64,000 nucleotides of DNA from an uncultured Clostridia bacterium (GCA_947625125.1 CANQNF010000006.1:1-64000); one strand, 5' to 3'; shown: positions 38,120-47,056, numbered from the stretch's first letter. Translations and numbers: made by a program. Notes: a model not told the origin generated them from the sequence alone.

Positions 38120-38415
38120 CAGATCATTCCGTCGAAGAACGGGATAGTCTTGGAGCCCTTGGCGAGGGTGACGACCGCTTTCTTCCAGGAGGGAGTGGTT
38201 CCCTCGTATCTTCCCATTCTGCGGGTCTTTCCTCTGACGGAGACGGTGTTGACCTTGGCGACCTTGACGCCGAAAGCCTGCTCCACAGCGGACTTGATCT
38301 CATACTTGTTGGCGGTCTTAAGGACCCTGAAAGTGTATTTGCCGTGCCGAAGCGCGTCCATGGAGGCCTCGGTTACGACGGGTCTTATGATTATATCATG
38401 AGCGGTCTTTACCAT
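38119..38415 (-). CDS. rplW: 50S ribosomal protein L23
   Basis: The product has 98 residues. DIIIRPVVTEASMDALRHGKYTF is typical. L23 is the docking site for SRP and trigger factor at the tunnel exit. The start overlaps the rplD stop by one base. Confidence 0.97.
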   Translation of the reverse strand: MVKTAHDIIIRPVVTEASMDALRHGKYTFRVLKTANKYEIKSAVEQAFGVKVAKVNTVSVRGKTRRMGRYEGTTPSWKKAVVTLAKGSKTIPFFDGMI

Positions 38416-39038
38416 TAGCAGTATACCTCCTCGATCTTGGCGACGGCGTCCGTCACGACGATGAATTTATCGTGGTTAAGGATGTCGTATACATTAAGGG
38501 TGTTCACAAGAGTCGTCTTTACGCCGGGGATGTTTCTTGCGCTCTTTACGAGCTTCTCATCGACGGCAGTGTTGACTATAAGGGCCTTTTTGTCAGCGCC
38601 GAGAGCCTTTAACATCTCTACGACGTTCTTGGTCTTTATCCCCTCGAAGTCGATGGCGTTGAGAACTATCACGTCGCCGTCGGCAAGCTTAGAGGAGAGC
38701 GCGGACTTCATTGCGAGCCTGCGGACCTTTTTGTTGATGGTGTAGCGGTAGCTTCTCGGCTTCGGTCCTAAGGCTACGCCGCCGTGGGTCCACTGAGGAG
38801 AGCGGGTCGAGCCCTGTCTTGCATGGCCGGTGCCCTTTTGTCTCCAGGGCTTGCGGCCGCCGCCGGAAACCTCGGTCCTTGTGAGAGTTGACTGTGTGCC
38901 CTGTCTCTGGTTTGCGAGATAGTTGACTACCATCGCGTGCATGACGGGGACGTTGGGCTCTACTCCCCATACAGCGTCGTTAAGCTCGGCTTCGGATACC
39001 TTATTGCCCTTAACGTCAAAAACAGAAATCTTAGACAT
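38415..39038 (-). CDS. rplD: 50S ribosomal protein L4
   Basis: The product has 207 residues. The extended loop QGTQSTLTRTEVSGGGRKPW (about 45-64) reaches the tunnel; it is followed by RQKGTGHARQGSTRSPQW. In enteric bacteria L4 represses the S10 operon; whether it acts on the leader here is not known. Confidence 0.97.
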   Translation of the reverse strand: MSKISVFDVKGNKVSEAELNDAVWGVEPNVPVMHAMVVNYLANQRQGTQSTLTRTEVSGGGRKPWRQKGTGHARQGSTRSPQWTHGGVALGPKPRSYRYTINKKVRRLAMKSALSSKLADGDVIVLNAIDFEGIKTKNVVEMLKALGADKKALIVNTAVDEKLVKSARNIPGVKTTLVNTLNVYDILNHDKFIVVTDAVAKIEEVYC

Positions 39039-39056
39039 ATGTTATCCTCCTTCCGA

Positions 39057-39692
39057 TTAAGCCTTCTTAACGCTGTCCCTGACGGTGACAATGCCGTTCT
39101 TCGGGCCGGGGATAGCTCCCTTTACAGCGATAAGGTTATTTTCAGCGTCTACCTTGACGACCTCAAGATTAAGGATAGTTACCTTTTCTGCGCCCAAATG
39201 GCCCGGCATACCCTTGCCCTTGAATATCCTCGACGGAGACGAGCAGGCGCCCATAGAGCCGGCGTGACGGTGAACGGGGCCGGTACCGTGGGTTTCCTTT
39301 AATCTGTGATTGTTCCAGCGCTTGATAGTGCCGGCGAAGCCTTTACCCTTGGAAGTGCCGCTGACGTCGACGATGTCGCCTACGGCGAAAGTATCCGCCT
39401 TGACAATGTCGCCGACGTTGATGTTCGAGATATCGTCAAGTCTGAATTCCTTGAGGTGCTTCTTAAGAGCGACGTCGGCCTTTTTGAAGTGGCCGGTGAG
39501 AGGCTTCTTGAGGCTCTTTGCGGTGGCGTCGCCAAAGCCAAGCTGTACGGCTTCGTAACCGTCGTTTTCGGCGGTCTTCTTCTGGACGACGACGCAGGGG
39601 CCTGCCTCGATTACGGAGACCGGTATCACTTTTCCGGCCTCAGTGAAGATCTGCGTCATGCCGATCTTCTTACCGATGATTCCTTTTTGCAT
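39057..39692 (-). CDS. rplC: 50S ribosomal protein L3
   Basis: The product has 211 residues. [13 protein letters not shown] starts the protein and [18 protein letters not shown] leads to the loop near the peptidyl transferase centre. It follows rpsJ after 96 bases with no clear structure in between. Confidence 0.97.
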   Translation of the reverse strand: MQKGIIGKKIGMTQIFTEAGKVIPVSVIEAGPCVVVQKKTAENDGYEAVQLGFGDATAKSLKKPLTGHFKKADVALKKHLKEFRLDDISNINVGDIVKADTFAVGDIVDVSGTSKGKGFAGTIKRWNNHRLKETHGTGPVHRHAGSMGACSSPSRIFKGKGMPGHLGAEKVTILNLEVVKVDAENNLIAVKGAIPGPKNGIVTVRDSVKKA

Positions 39693-39788
39693 TTTAATTT
39701 TCCTCCTATGCGGTTATTGGTCGGTTTCCCGACATGACCCTGGGCGTGTATTCGCTTGGAAACCTGAAATATCGGTTTCTTTGGGAGA

Positions 39789-40103
39789 TTACTTGATCTC
39801 CATTACGATGTCAACGCCGGCGGGGAGTTCAAGATTCTGGAGCGCCGAAGTGGTTTCGGGCGTCGGGTGGAGAACGTCGATGAGTCTCTTGTGGGTCCTG
39901 AGCTCAAACTGCTCGCGGCTGTCCTTGTTTACAAAGACGGAGCGCAAGACGGTCACGATCTCCTTGTCGGTCGGGAGCGGTACGGGTCCGGAGACCTTGG
40001 CGCCGCTTCTTTTGGCTGCCTCGACTATCTTGGCGGCCGCCGCGTCGACGTTGGAATGTTCATAGCCCTTGATCTTGATCCTGATTTTTTCATTGACTGC
40101 CAT
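39789..40103 (-). CDS. rpsJ: 30S ribosomal protein S10
   Basis: The product has 104 residues. [20 protein letters not shown] and [20 protein letters not shown] are diagnostic. It also takes part in transcription antitermination with NusB. It is the first gene of the supercluster; AAGGAGGCAGTTTTA precedes the ATG. A leader of about 325 bases lies upstream. Confidence 0.97.
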   Translation of the reverse strand: MAVNEKIRIKIKGYEHSNVDAAAAKIVEAAKRSGAKVSGPVPLPTDKEIVTVLRSVFVNKDSREQFELRTHKRLIDVLHPTPETTSALQNLELPAGVDIVMEIK

Positions 40104-40203
40104 TAAAACTGCCTCCTTAAAAATAGTTCTGGGGGCTCAAACCCGCCTGTGACGGGGGTTTATCTGCATATTAACACGCTCCCGTGCGTTTCTTTTTCCT
40201 CCC

Positions 40204-40236
40204 ATAAAAAACGCCGAAAAACTCAACGCTTTTCGG
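40204..40236 (-). terminator. Intrinsic terminator (attenuator) in the S10 leader
   Basis: On the minus strand CCGAAAA (40236-40230) pairs with TTTTCGG (40220-40214), followed by CGTTTTTT. It lies about 200 bases after the promoter and 100 bases before rpsJ, where readthrough must occur. The remaining leader (40104-40203 and 40237-40430) has other stems, such as AAACCC.../...GGGTTT at about 40139-40161. This suggests attenuation control of the whole r-protein cluster. Confidence 0.65.
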
Positions 40237-40433
40237 AGGACCAAATACCGCACTTCTGAGTTTTAAGCCATAAAGCGCTGGCGGCTTAGCCGTCCGCAAG
40301 ACGCGCCCCGAATAGGCTTATGTGTCAGTAATTACAGTCGCCCGGTTTAAAATCGGACATACTCGGCCGAAATTACCTGCAAATGCAGCAACCTTCGGCT
40401 TCATCGCATATCTGTCGCAGTCACGCAAGGTAT

Positions 40434-40463
40434 AATATATCACTTTGACCGCCCTTAAGTCAA
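40434..40463 (-). promoter_or_regulatory. Promoter of the S10-spc-alpha cluster
   Basis: On the minus strand TTGACT (40463-40458), spacer 18, TATATT (40439-40434). Confidence 0.65.
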
Positions 40464-40543
40464 TACTTGGGCAAAATTTTACCTGTAGAAATTTCTGCGA
40501 ATTTTTACCGGGATTTTATGCAATTTATACAAAACCACAAGGT

Positions 40544-41242
40544 TTAGTTTTGAATGGCGGAAATATCCACAACATTTTCCACCTTTTCCACGGAGTTTAT
40601 GTCCGAGATGTCTATAAAATATCGGTAGCTTACGGTCTCGTCGCCGTTTGTTATCTCTGCGTTTTCGTAGAACCGCACCAGCGCTCCGCCGCTTTCAAAC
40701 AAATAATCGGCGGAAAAGGCCGTGAGCTGACCCTCGCCGGAATACTGCGAAGCGATTTTTGAAACGGCGTATTCATGGTGCACCTCGACGCCGTTCGGGC
40801 AGTCAAGAAGCGCAGCCGTCTCTATATAGGACTGATCGGGGATGACCCCCGCCTTATAAAAAAGTATGAGCCCCTCGTCGGCCATCGGGTATTTTATATC
40901 CCGGGAATATGCCGTAAAATCGCGGTCGGTGATGTCGAGCATGGTGATATTGCCGTTGTCGTCGGTGAACTGCTCGCGGCCGTTGTTGTACTGCGCAAGG
41001 CGGACACCGTCTGATTCGGCCTCGTAGGAATAGGTCATGATGTCCTTTTCGTCGTATTTAAAGACAAATTCCTGCTCAATATCGCCCGTTTCGGCATTCG
41101 TGACCGTAACCCGGGCAGAGTCCAGAGAAGCGTAGCTCTGCCGTGCGGCAAGTATCAGCTCCTCGCCGGGAAGCGGCTCGGCCGTGGCGCAGCCGGTCAG
41201 CAGAATTATTAACATCAACGCCGCGAAAACTGTCCTGCGCAT
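40544..41242 (-). CDS. Hypothetical lipoprotein
   Basis: The product has 232 residues. The signal peptide MRRTVFAALMLIILLTGC ends in a lipobox, so the mature protein starts at Cys18 and is anchored outside the membrane. The mature part is beta-rich (FKYDEKDIMTYSYEAESDG, FTDDNGNITMLDITDR) and recalls LolA/outer-membrane-lipoprotein-sorting-like folds found in Gram-positive lipoproteins, but no firm family can be given. The ATG at 41242 follows GGGAGGTATT. It lies 82 bases after the S1-domain gene and may be the last gene of the yab operon. Confidence 0.72.
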   Translation of the reverse strand: MRRTVFAALMLIILLTGCATAEPLPGEELILAARQSYASLDSARVTVTNAETGDIEQEFVFKYDEKDIMTYSYEAESDGVRLAQYNNGREQFTDDNGNITMLDITDRDFTAYSRDIKYPMADEGLILFYKAGVIPDQSYIETAALLDCPNGVEVHHEYAVSKIASQYSGEGQLTAFSADYLFESGGALVRFYENAEITNGDETVSYRYFIDISDINSVEKVENVVDISAIQN

Positions 41243-41323
41243 AATACCTCCCGAAGCATAAAGCCCCCACACGGGAGCTTTATTATAATATGTATATATT
41301 TTCTGATTTCTGATTTCTGTCTT

Positions 41324-41842
41324 CTACTTGCGCCTGCCCCGTTTTTTGACGTCCATGTTCTTGAGGCCGGACATGCGGTCCTCGCTCGAGACCTTGAACC
41401 GGGAGAGCATATCCTCAAAGCCCGCGTCGGTCACGGTAGAGCGCGGTTCGTAGGCATACTCGTAGTCCTCGGGGGAGAATACCTCTTTCTTGACGGGCTT
41501 GGGCGGTTTTTTAGGAGCATGGTGCGCGGGCCTCTGGGCGTCGGCGTCCTTGTCCTTTGCGGGGACCGCCTCTTGCCTCGGCCTCGGCGGGCGCTGGGTT
41601 CTCGGGCGCTCCTCGGCCCGTTTCATCGAAAGGCTGATCTTTCCGTCGTCGGCTATACCGATGACCTTGACCTTGACCGTCTGCCCCTCGGAGACGTGCT
41701 CATGAATATCGCTGACATAGCTTTGCGCGACCTCGGAGATGTGGACCATCCCCGATTTGCCGCTGCCTAAATCCACAAACGCGCCGAACTTAAGCACGCC
41801 CGTGACTTTTCCCTCTAAGATCTGACCGACTTCCAACTGCAT
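41324..41842 (-). CDS. yabR: S1 RNA-binding domain protein (YabR-like)
   Basis: The product has 172 residues. One S1 domain (about 1-72: EVGQILEGKVTGVLKFGAFVDL, MVHISEVAQSYV, KISLSMK) is followed by a Pro/Lys/Arg-rich tail and a C-terminal helix (FEDMLSRFKVSSEDRM). The order yabP-yabQ-divIC-yabR is the same as in Bacillus subtilis, which supports the name. RNA binding is likely; the biological role is poorly defined. Confidence 0.87.
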   Translation of the reverse strand: MQLEVGQILEGKVTGVLKFGAFVDLGSGKSGMVHISEVAQSYVSDIHEHVSEGQTVKVKVIGIADDGKISLSMKRAEERPRTQRPPRPRQEAVPAKDKDADAQRPAHHAPKKPPKPVKKEVFSPEDYEYAYEPRSTVTDAGFEDMLSRFKVSSEDRMSGLKNMDVKKRGRRK

Positions 41843-41886
41843 TTGCTGTGATTTCCTCTTCCCTGTGGTAGTGCCGAAAATTTGCT

Positions 41887-42186
41887 TTATTTGGTCTTGG
41901 CGTAAAATCTTCGCTCACGCGGATACGCATAGCCGAGCTTTTCTACCGCGACGGTGAACATATACTCTTCCTCGTCGGTGGTCTTGAGGATGCGCTGGTA
42001 TTCATCGTTGGCCTGTCGGGTCTCGGTGATCTCCGACTCCAACTTTTCGATCTGCATCCTTTGTTCGGCTATATCCGCCTGGGTCTGGATTATGAGCGCC
42101 ACGGCGTAGACAAGCACTATAGCGAAAAGACAGAGCTTGAGCAGATCCCCAAGGTGGGATTTGCGTTTTCTCGTTTTTTCCGCCAT
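41887..42186 (-). CDS. divIC: Septum formation initiator DivIC/FtsB family
   Basis: The product has 99 residues. It has a short basic cytosolic N-terminus, one transmembrane helix (about 15-35, LKLCLFAIVLVYAVALII), an extracytoplasmic coiled coil (about 37-75) and the C-terminal motif VEKLGYAYPRERRFY typical of FtsB/DivIC. It joins FtsL and DivIB in the divisome and in sporulation septation. Context (yabQ before, yabR after) supports it. Confidence 0.9.
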   Translation of the reverse strand: MAEKTRKRKSHLGDLLKLCLFAIVLVYAVALIIQTQADIAEQRMQIEKLESEITETRQANDEYQRILKTTDEEEYMFTVAVEKLGYAYPRERRFYAKTK

Positions 42187-42283
42187 GATCCTTGCCTCCT
42201 TTTTTGCCGACGCCGCATAAAGCTTCGCGGATAAACTTGGCGAAATCTATGACAGAGCATACTTCGCCGAGATATATTATACA

Positions 42284-42748
42284 TCATTCGGCCTCGGTTT
42301 GGCAAGGATTTTCTTTCATTTTCTTGGACTTTTTCATAAAAAACGGCATTACAAACAAAACAGCTGTTATTTTTTTGAGTATTCTGCCCAAATTTGTCAA
42401 CAATTTTCTTACAAATTTAACCGCAAAAGCAACCCCGGCCGACACAGTTCTGCCAAGAGTGAGAATATATGCCAAAAAACCGGCAATCATGCCCATGAGG
42501 ACGAAGCCCCGAAGCTCTCCTCGGCAGAGAGCGGTGCAAAACGTATAGAAACCGAGACCGAATGCCGAGGTAAAGGCCACATCTTCAAAGAACACCGCCA
42601 AGGACGGGTGGGGGACGCTCAGCCTCAGCGCACGGAAAATGTCATAAAGAGCGCCGAAAACTGTCCCCAAAACAAACGATAAAAGAAGGAGCCGGAGTTC
42701 GAGGGAGACGCCGAAGAAGTGGCTTGCCCAGACCTGTTCCTTAGTCAT
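42284..42748 (-). CDS. yabQ: Spore cortex biosynthesis protein YabQ
   Basis: The product is a 154-residue integral membrane protein. Helices lie at about 15-38, 50-72, 77-98 and possibly 120-138. LLLLSFVLGTVFGALYDIFRALR is the YabQ family pattern. In Bacillus, YabQ sits in the outer forespore membrane and is needed for cortex synthesis. It overlaps the yabP stop by 4 bases (ATGA). Confidence 0.92.
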   Translation of the reverse strand: MTKEQVWASHFFGVSLELRLLLLSFVLGTVFGALYDIFRALRLSVPHPSLAVFFEDVAFTSAFGLGFYTFCTALCRGELRGFVLMGMIAGFLAYILTLGRTVSAGVAFAVKFVRKLLTNLGRILKKITAVLFVMPFFMKKSKKMKENPCQTEAE

Positions 42749-43017
42749 CTTGCAAGCTTACCGAAGAAGCCGGTTTTTTTCTTTTTTTCCTTGTCGCCGT
42801 AGACGATGGAGCGGATATCTCCGTCTATTTGCATGTCGCCGGTGTCGACGTTCATGGCGTTGACGTGGAGGGCTTTTCCGCGGACGACCATTTCGCCGAG
42901 TGTGGTATAGAGGGAGATTTCGTTTTCGTCGAAGCTGTCGACGTCGGTCACGCCGGAAAGCTCGAGGGTGGTGCGGTCGGTTAGTATAGCGCTGTGGTGT
43001 GCTGTCATTTCGGGCAT
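42745..43017 (-). CDS. yabP: Sporulation protein YabP
   Basis: The product is 90 residues of the YabP/YqfC family, a small beta-rich domain: HHSAILTDRTTLELSGVTDVDSFDENEI, with a basic tail. The ATG at 43017 follows AAGGAGGCCTCTCT; a longer frame to 43338 runs into the palindrome array and is rejected. In Bacillus its mutant has no strong phenotype, and it is made in the mother cell under SigE. It is the first gene of yabPQ-divIC-yabR. Confidence 0.9.
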   Translation of the reverse strand: MPEMTAHHSAILTDRTTLELSGVTDVDSFDENEISLYTTLGEMVVRGKALHVNAMNVDTGDMQIDGDIRSIVYGDKEKKKKTGFFGKLAR

Positions 43018-43159
43018 AGAGAGGCCTCCTTTTTTAAAAGGATATGCGGGAGGGGGAGGAGATAGAAGTGGGGGAGGAGAGCTGGTGCTAACTTTCACCT
43101 TTGTGCCTCTCCCCCCCTCGCTCGCTCTGGCTTTCTGCTGGCCGCTACCTTTCGGGGAC

Positions 43160-43566
43160 AACCCTTGCAGGGTTTGCCCGCAGTTGCGATGTTTTGTCTG
43201 TGAACACGAGCAATCAATCGTTTTCGATTGCGAAGTGTGAACAGGAACAAAACACGCTACTGCTACCCCTTTCCGGCGCCCGACGGCAGATACCTGCCGT
43301 CGGGTCGGGGAAACCCCCGGCGAGGGTTTCCCCGGCAAAAACTGTCCACCGGACTGTTTTTGCTCCCTTTCCTGCGCTTCGCTATCGCTTATCCCTCGAG
43401 AACGCTTGCCGGCGTTCTCTCGGGGGATTTCGCAGCCTGCGGGCTGCGACTCGGGGAGAACTTGCGCTTAAAACTCTGTTCCAAAGCTCCGGCGAAGCTT
43501 TGGAACTGCAAGTTTTTACGCAACTGTTCTACCGCCCCCCAAGACCCCTGCAGCCTTGAAAGGCTG
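43160..43566. repeat. Chain of nine stem-loops
   Basis: This fills most of the 642-base gap between yabP and the binding-protein gene. Stems: 43160-43164/43170-43174; 43190-43197/43247-43254 enclosing 43215-43220/43225-43230; 43279-43289/43294-43304 (11 bp); 43307-43316/43324-43333 (10 bp); 43335-43347/43351-43363 (13 bp, one mismatch); 43398-43405/43412-43419; 43431-43437/43442-43448; 43479-43488/43496-43505 inside 43459-43465/43508-43514; 43551-43557/43561-43566. No two stems share sequence. Open frames across it follow the palindromes and are not convincing. Confidence 0.8.
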
Positions 43567-43611
43567 GCGAACTTTTTAGTTTTTTCTCTCCCCCACCTTT
43601 TCCATCCCCAC

Positions 43612-43643
43612 ACAAAAAGCCCGCCTCGGGTGAGACGGGCTCG
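43612..43643 (-). terminator. Terminator of the first binding-protein gene
   Basis: AGCCCG (on the minus strand from 43641) pairs with CGGGCT, followed by TTTTTGTG. Confidence 0.8.
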
Positions 43644-43659
43644 TTTCCTTTTTACCGAT

Positions 43660-45117
43660 TTACTCAGCGACAAAGTTGTCGACTTCGGAGTTCAGCTCCT
43701 CAAGATAGTACGCGATCTGATCCTCGTGCTGCTCCTTTATCTGCGCCCATGTCTGAGCGTCCGACTGCATGCCGTTGCGCTCGATGTCCGTGCAGATCTT
43801 GCCCAGTGAAGAGCCCAGCGCGTTCTCGTCATACGCCAAAATTACGTTCTCGCCGTTCGCCAGCTCTACGCACTTGTCGTACATGTCGAGCATCTCGTCC
43901 GTCCAGAGGTACTTCTCGACTTTCTGCTTTCTGTCGACGCTCATGACGGTCGGGTCGATCGCCTTGAATCTGTCGCACATCGCCAAAAGCGCCACGCCCT
44001 CGGGGTTAGGTGCATTCTTTACGATGCAGTATCCCATCGGGTCGGACTCGACAAGCTGTTCGCCGTTTCCGTTGGGATCTCTCGGCATCGGTACGAACAT
44101 AAGCTCGTTGGCCGTTACGTCGGCATACTCGGCAGAGATCTCGTCGACGGGGCCGGTAATGTGGTACGGTCCGCCGCAGCTGAACAGAAGATCTCCCTCT
44201 TTAAGTCCGTCGCCGAAGTCGGCAGCGCCGGAAGCTCCCTGGTTTCTGACTTTATAGCCCTTGGCATAGTAGGGATAAATGCACTCGTTCTTGTTAAGAT
44301 CGTAAAGGAGGTTGCCGGCGCGCTCAAGGCCGACGTCGTCCATGTTGGAAACAAACTTGTCAAGCTCGACGTCATAAGATACGAGCGGCTTGCCGCAGGA
44401 GCGCTGGAGGGCTCTTGAATAGAACCAGCCGTCAAGGGCATAGCGGTCGTCGTCGGGGTCGGAGAAGTCCGTGCACATTTCATAGAACTCGTCCCATGTC
44501 CATTCATTATTATAGAACAGCTCGGCCGGGTCGTCGAAGCCCCACTCGTCGAAAACTCTTCTGTTGTAGGCGAGGATATTGCCGAAGTAGAGGTCGGTGC
44601 AGAGAAGATAAACGTCGTCGCCGATGGAGAAGTAGTTTCTCATGTAATCGGAAATGCCGTCCCAAAGCGGGTCGTCAAGGTCGATGTAGTCGTTTATCGG
44701 CTGGAATGTGTTATGTAACGCATAATAGGGGAAATTCTCGGTCTCGGCATTGTAGAAGTCGGGGGATGTGCCCGCGAGCATCAGGTTGGCGAGCTGAGAG
44801 AATCTCTCGTCCCATACGCACTCGACCCAGTCAATGTCGCAGCCGTATCTGTTTTTAAAGGTGAAGTAGCCGGTGTTGACGACCTCTCCCTCGGAGTAGT
44901 TGTGGAAATCGTCAAACCATGCGTACCAGGTGATACGAGCGCCGGCGGCAGGTGTAGCTTCCGCTTCGGGAAGATAGATGCCTGCGGCGTTAAGGATCGC
45001 TTCAGAGTCCTCGGTGGAAAGGGTGAGTTCGATGGGAACTCTCTTTTTTCCGCCGCAGCCGACAAGAGCAACGATCATGATCGCGGCGAGGAAAATCGCC
45101 AACAGCTTTTTTGTCAT
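43660..45117 (-). CDS. Extracellular solute-binding lipoprotein (paralog 1)
   Basis: The product has 485 residues. The signal peptide ends in the lipobox ALVGC (Cys21), then GGKKR. The fold fits the family 1 sugar-type ABC substrate-binding proteins: an N-terminal lobe with ITWYAWFDDFHNYSEGE, and a hinge region with YNRRVFDEWGFDDPAELF and EWTWDEFYEMC. Members bind sugars or other small solutes outside the cell. It is 50-60 percent similar by eye to the genes at 45326 and 56194 (not computed). No permease or ATPase lies nearby. The ATG at 45117 follows GGAGG; the longer frame is rejected. Confidence 0.87.
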   Translation of the reverse strand: MTKKLLAIFLAAIMIVALVGCGGKKRVPIELTLSTEDSEAILNAAGIYLPEAEATPAAGARITWYAWFDDFHNYSEGEVVNTGYFTFKNRYGCDIDWVECVWDERFSQLANLMLAGTSPDFYNAETENFPYYALHNTFQPINDYIDLDDPLWDGISDYMRNYFSIGDDVYLLCTDLYFGNILAYNRRVFDEWGFDDPAELFYNNEWTWDEFYEMCTDFSDPDDDRYALDGWFYSRALQRSCGKPLVSYDVELDKFVSNMDDVGLERAGNLLYDLNKNECIYPYYAKGYKVRNQGASGAADFGDGLKEGDLLFSCGGPYHITGPVDEISAEYADVTANELMFVPMPRDPNGNGEQLVESDPMGYCIVKNAPNPEGVALLAMCDRFKAIDPTVMSVDRKQKVEKYLWTDEMLDMYDKCVELANGENVILAYDENALGSSLGKICTDIERNGMQSDAQTWAQIKEQHEDQIAYYLEELNSEVDNFVAE

Positions 45118-45178
45118 TTTACGAACCTCCAAGTAAATTTTTCTGCAAAAAGCCGTGATAAAAAAATCCGGCAAAAAT

Positions 45179-45207
45179 ATTTTAACATACGGCCGCGTCT
45201 ATTTCAA
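45179..45207 (-). promoter_or_regulatory. Promoter of binding-protein gene 1
   Basis: TTGAAA (45207-45202), spacer 17, TAAAAT (45184-45179) on the minus strand. Confidence 0.6.
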
Positions 45208-45251
45208 CTGTCAGAATAAACAAAAACTTGCACAAAATTTTTACATATCAA

Positions 45252-45288
45252 ACAAAAAATTGCGAGCAGGATACTTTCATATCCTGCC
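45252..45288 (-). terminator. Terminator of binding-protein gene 2
   Basis: GCAGGATA pairs with TATCCTGC (45287-45280 with 45273-45266), followed after a few bases by ATTTTTTG on the minus strand. Confidence 0.75.
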
Positions 45289-45325
45289 CACGGGAAACTA
45301 TTATAGAGGGATGGGAAAGGCTTTA

Positions 45326-46825
45326 TCAGGCCGGCTGGTCGGCGGCGAGATCCTCGACGCTCACCTTTCCGCCGCTGGCTATGAACTCGCTGACCTGCTT
45401 GTTGAGCTCCTCGATGTAGTAATCTACGTTGTCGGAGTAGGTCTCCTTGAGCTGGGCCCATGTCTGAGCGGCGTCGCGGGAAGTGGCGTGGCCGGAGGCG
45501 CCGATAGCGCCCTCGTAGCCGACTATGCCGTCAAGCTCGATGCCGTAGCCGTCGTTGTAGTTGACTATCGGGCTGCCGGTGTTGGCAAGGTCGTAGCAGA
45601 TCTGATCCATCTCGATCATCTCGTCGGTCCAGCCGTAGGTCTCTCTGAGCTGCTTTTCGTCTATAGCTCTTACGGTCGGGTCGATCTTCTTGAAGCGCTG
45701 GCAGGTGATGATAAGAGCAGCGCCGTCGCCGTTAGTAGCGCCGTTGATGATGCAGAAAGCTTCGGGGGTGGACTGGATGTAATATTTGCCGTCGCCCTGA
45801 GGGTCTCTCGGAAGCGGAACGAACATAAGCTCGGTAGAGGTGTCGCCCCAGGTGTTGGCATTCTCGGCGATAGGTGCGGTGAAGCCCCAAGGAGCAACTA
45901 TCCAGAAGAGGCACTTGCCGTCCTTGACGCCTGCGCCGGTGGCGGAGTCGTCTCTGCACGCCCAGGTGTTCCACCAAGGATAAGTGCAGTCGTTCTTGTT
46001 AAGGTCATAGAGATAGCCGGCGGCTCTTTCAAAGCCGGGGTCGTCAAGGTTAGAGGAGAACGTGCCGCTGGCGGGATCCCACGGTACGAGCGCCTTGCCT
46101 ACGGAGTTGTAGAACGAAGCGGAGAAGTACCAGCCGTCGAGGGCGTAACGGTCCTCATCGGCGTCGGAGAATTCCACGCACATCTCATAGAATTCGTCCC
46201 AGGTCCACTGGTCGTTGGCGTAAAGCTCGGCGGGATCGTCAAAGCCCCATTCGCTTATGACTCTGCGGTTATAAGGGACTACCTCGCCGTAATCGGCGCT
46301 GACGACCGCGGCATAGGTATTTCCGCCCATGCCGAAGTAGTTGTAGGCGTAGTCTTTCATTTCCGACCAAAGGGGAGAATCAAAGTCTATGTAGTCGTTG
46401 ACGGGAGCAAACATGCCCTTCATTACATAGTAGGGGAAGATAGCGGCTTCGCCGGGGAACAGATCCGGGGGGGTGCCGGCAAGAAGATTTCTTGCGAGAT
46501 CGTTCCAGCGCTCGGCCCATTCTACCTGTACCCATTCAAGGCTTCCGCCGTACTTCTCTTTAAAGGTATAGAAGCCGGTGTTTACTATCTCGTCCTCGGA
46601 ATAGTTCTGGAACGGGTCGTAGTGAGCGCACCACTTGACGGTGGAGCCTGCTCCGGGAGCGGAATCGGCGTCGGGAAGAGTTATGCCCGCTGCGCGAAGA
46701 ATGGCTTCGGAGTCCTCCGTGGAAAGCGTGAGCTCGACTACCTGACGTTTTTTGCTGCCGCATCCTACGAGCGCTACTATCATGAGCGCCGCAAGTGCCA
46801 CGGCAATTATTCTTTTCAGTTTCAT
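45326..46825 (-). CDS. Extracellular solute-binding lipoprotein (paralog 2)
   Basis: The product has 499 residues. The lipobox ALVGC gives Cys22. It shares with paralog 1 the segment LTLSTEDSEAIL just after the lipobox, the VKWCAHYDPFQNYSEDE lobe, PYNRRVISEWGFDDPAEL and the C-terminal TWAQLKE motif. A C-terminal extension (KVSVEDLAADQPA) is unique. It has its own promoter and terminator, so the two adjacent genes are separate units. It was probably produced by duplication (inference). The ligand is unknown. Confidence 0.87.
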   Translation of the reverse strand: MKLKRIIAVALAALMIVALVGCGSKKRQVVELTLSTEDSEAILRAAGITLPDADSAPGAGSTVKWCAHYDPFQNYSEDEIVNTGFYTFKEKYGGSLEWVQVEWAERWNDLARNLLAGTPPDLFPGEAAIFPYYVMKGMFAPVNDYIDFDSPLWSEMKDYAYNYFGMGGNTYAAVVSADYGEVVPYNRRVISEWGFDDPAELYANDQWTWDEFYEMCVEFSDADEDRYALDGWYFSASFYNSVGKALVPWDPASGTFSSNLDDPGFERAAGYLYDLNKNDCTYPWWNTWACRDDSATGAGVKDGKCLFWIVAPWGFTAPIAENANTWGDTSTELMFVPLPRDPQGDGKYYIQSTPEAFCIINGATNGDGAALIITCQRFKKIDPTVRAIDEKQLRETYGWTDEMIEMDQICYDLANTGSPIVNYNDGYGIELDGIVGYEGAIGASGHATSRDAAQTWAQLKETYSDNVDYYIEELNKQVSEFIASGGKVSVEDLAADQPA

Positions 46826-46876
46826 AGTTGACCTCCATTTTTATCTGCGCACTTTTGCGCAAAATCTTACATGAAT

Positions 46877-46905
46877 ATTATATCACCAATTGAAAAAATC
46901 TGCAA
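46877..46905 (-). promoter_or_regulatory. Promoter of binding-protein gene 2
   Basis: TTGCAG (46905-46900), spacer 17, TATAAT (46882-46877) on the minus strand. Confidence 0.65.
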
Positions 46906-46974
46906 TTATGAATTATTACAAGATTGCGCTGTTAGTTTTGTATATAATATCAAAAATTTTTAACTATACGTTAA

Positions 46975-47007
46975 AAAGGGATGTGCCCTTGGCGGGCGCA
47001 TCCCTTT
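46975..47007 (-). terminator. Terminator after the SH3-domain gene
   Basis: A 14-bp stem with one mismatch (46975-46988 with 46994-47007) is followed on the minus strand by a T run (TTTTTAACG). Confidence 0.75.
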
Positions 47008-47056
47008 AGAAAACAGATGTCAGAAGTCAGAAATCAGAAGAGGTCAGACAGGCTTT

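Noticed and set aside
43017-43338. An N-terminal extension of YabP
   Set aside because: The extra 107 codons lie in palindromic non-coding DNA and are Pro/Ser/Gly-rich; AAGGAGG sits just before the ATG at 43017.
43228-43809. A 193-codon plus-strand frame over the stem-loop chain
   Set aside because: It spans the palindromes, the terminator and the end of the antisense binding-protein gene, with no start signal.
45155-46831. A 558-codon open frame on the plus strand
   Set aside because: It is antisense to the second binding-protein gene, whose lipobox, family motifs, promoter and terminator are clear. Antisense frames are long here because of GC-rich third positions.
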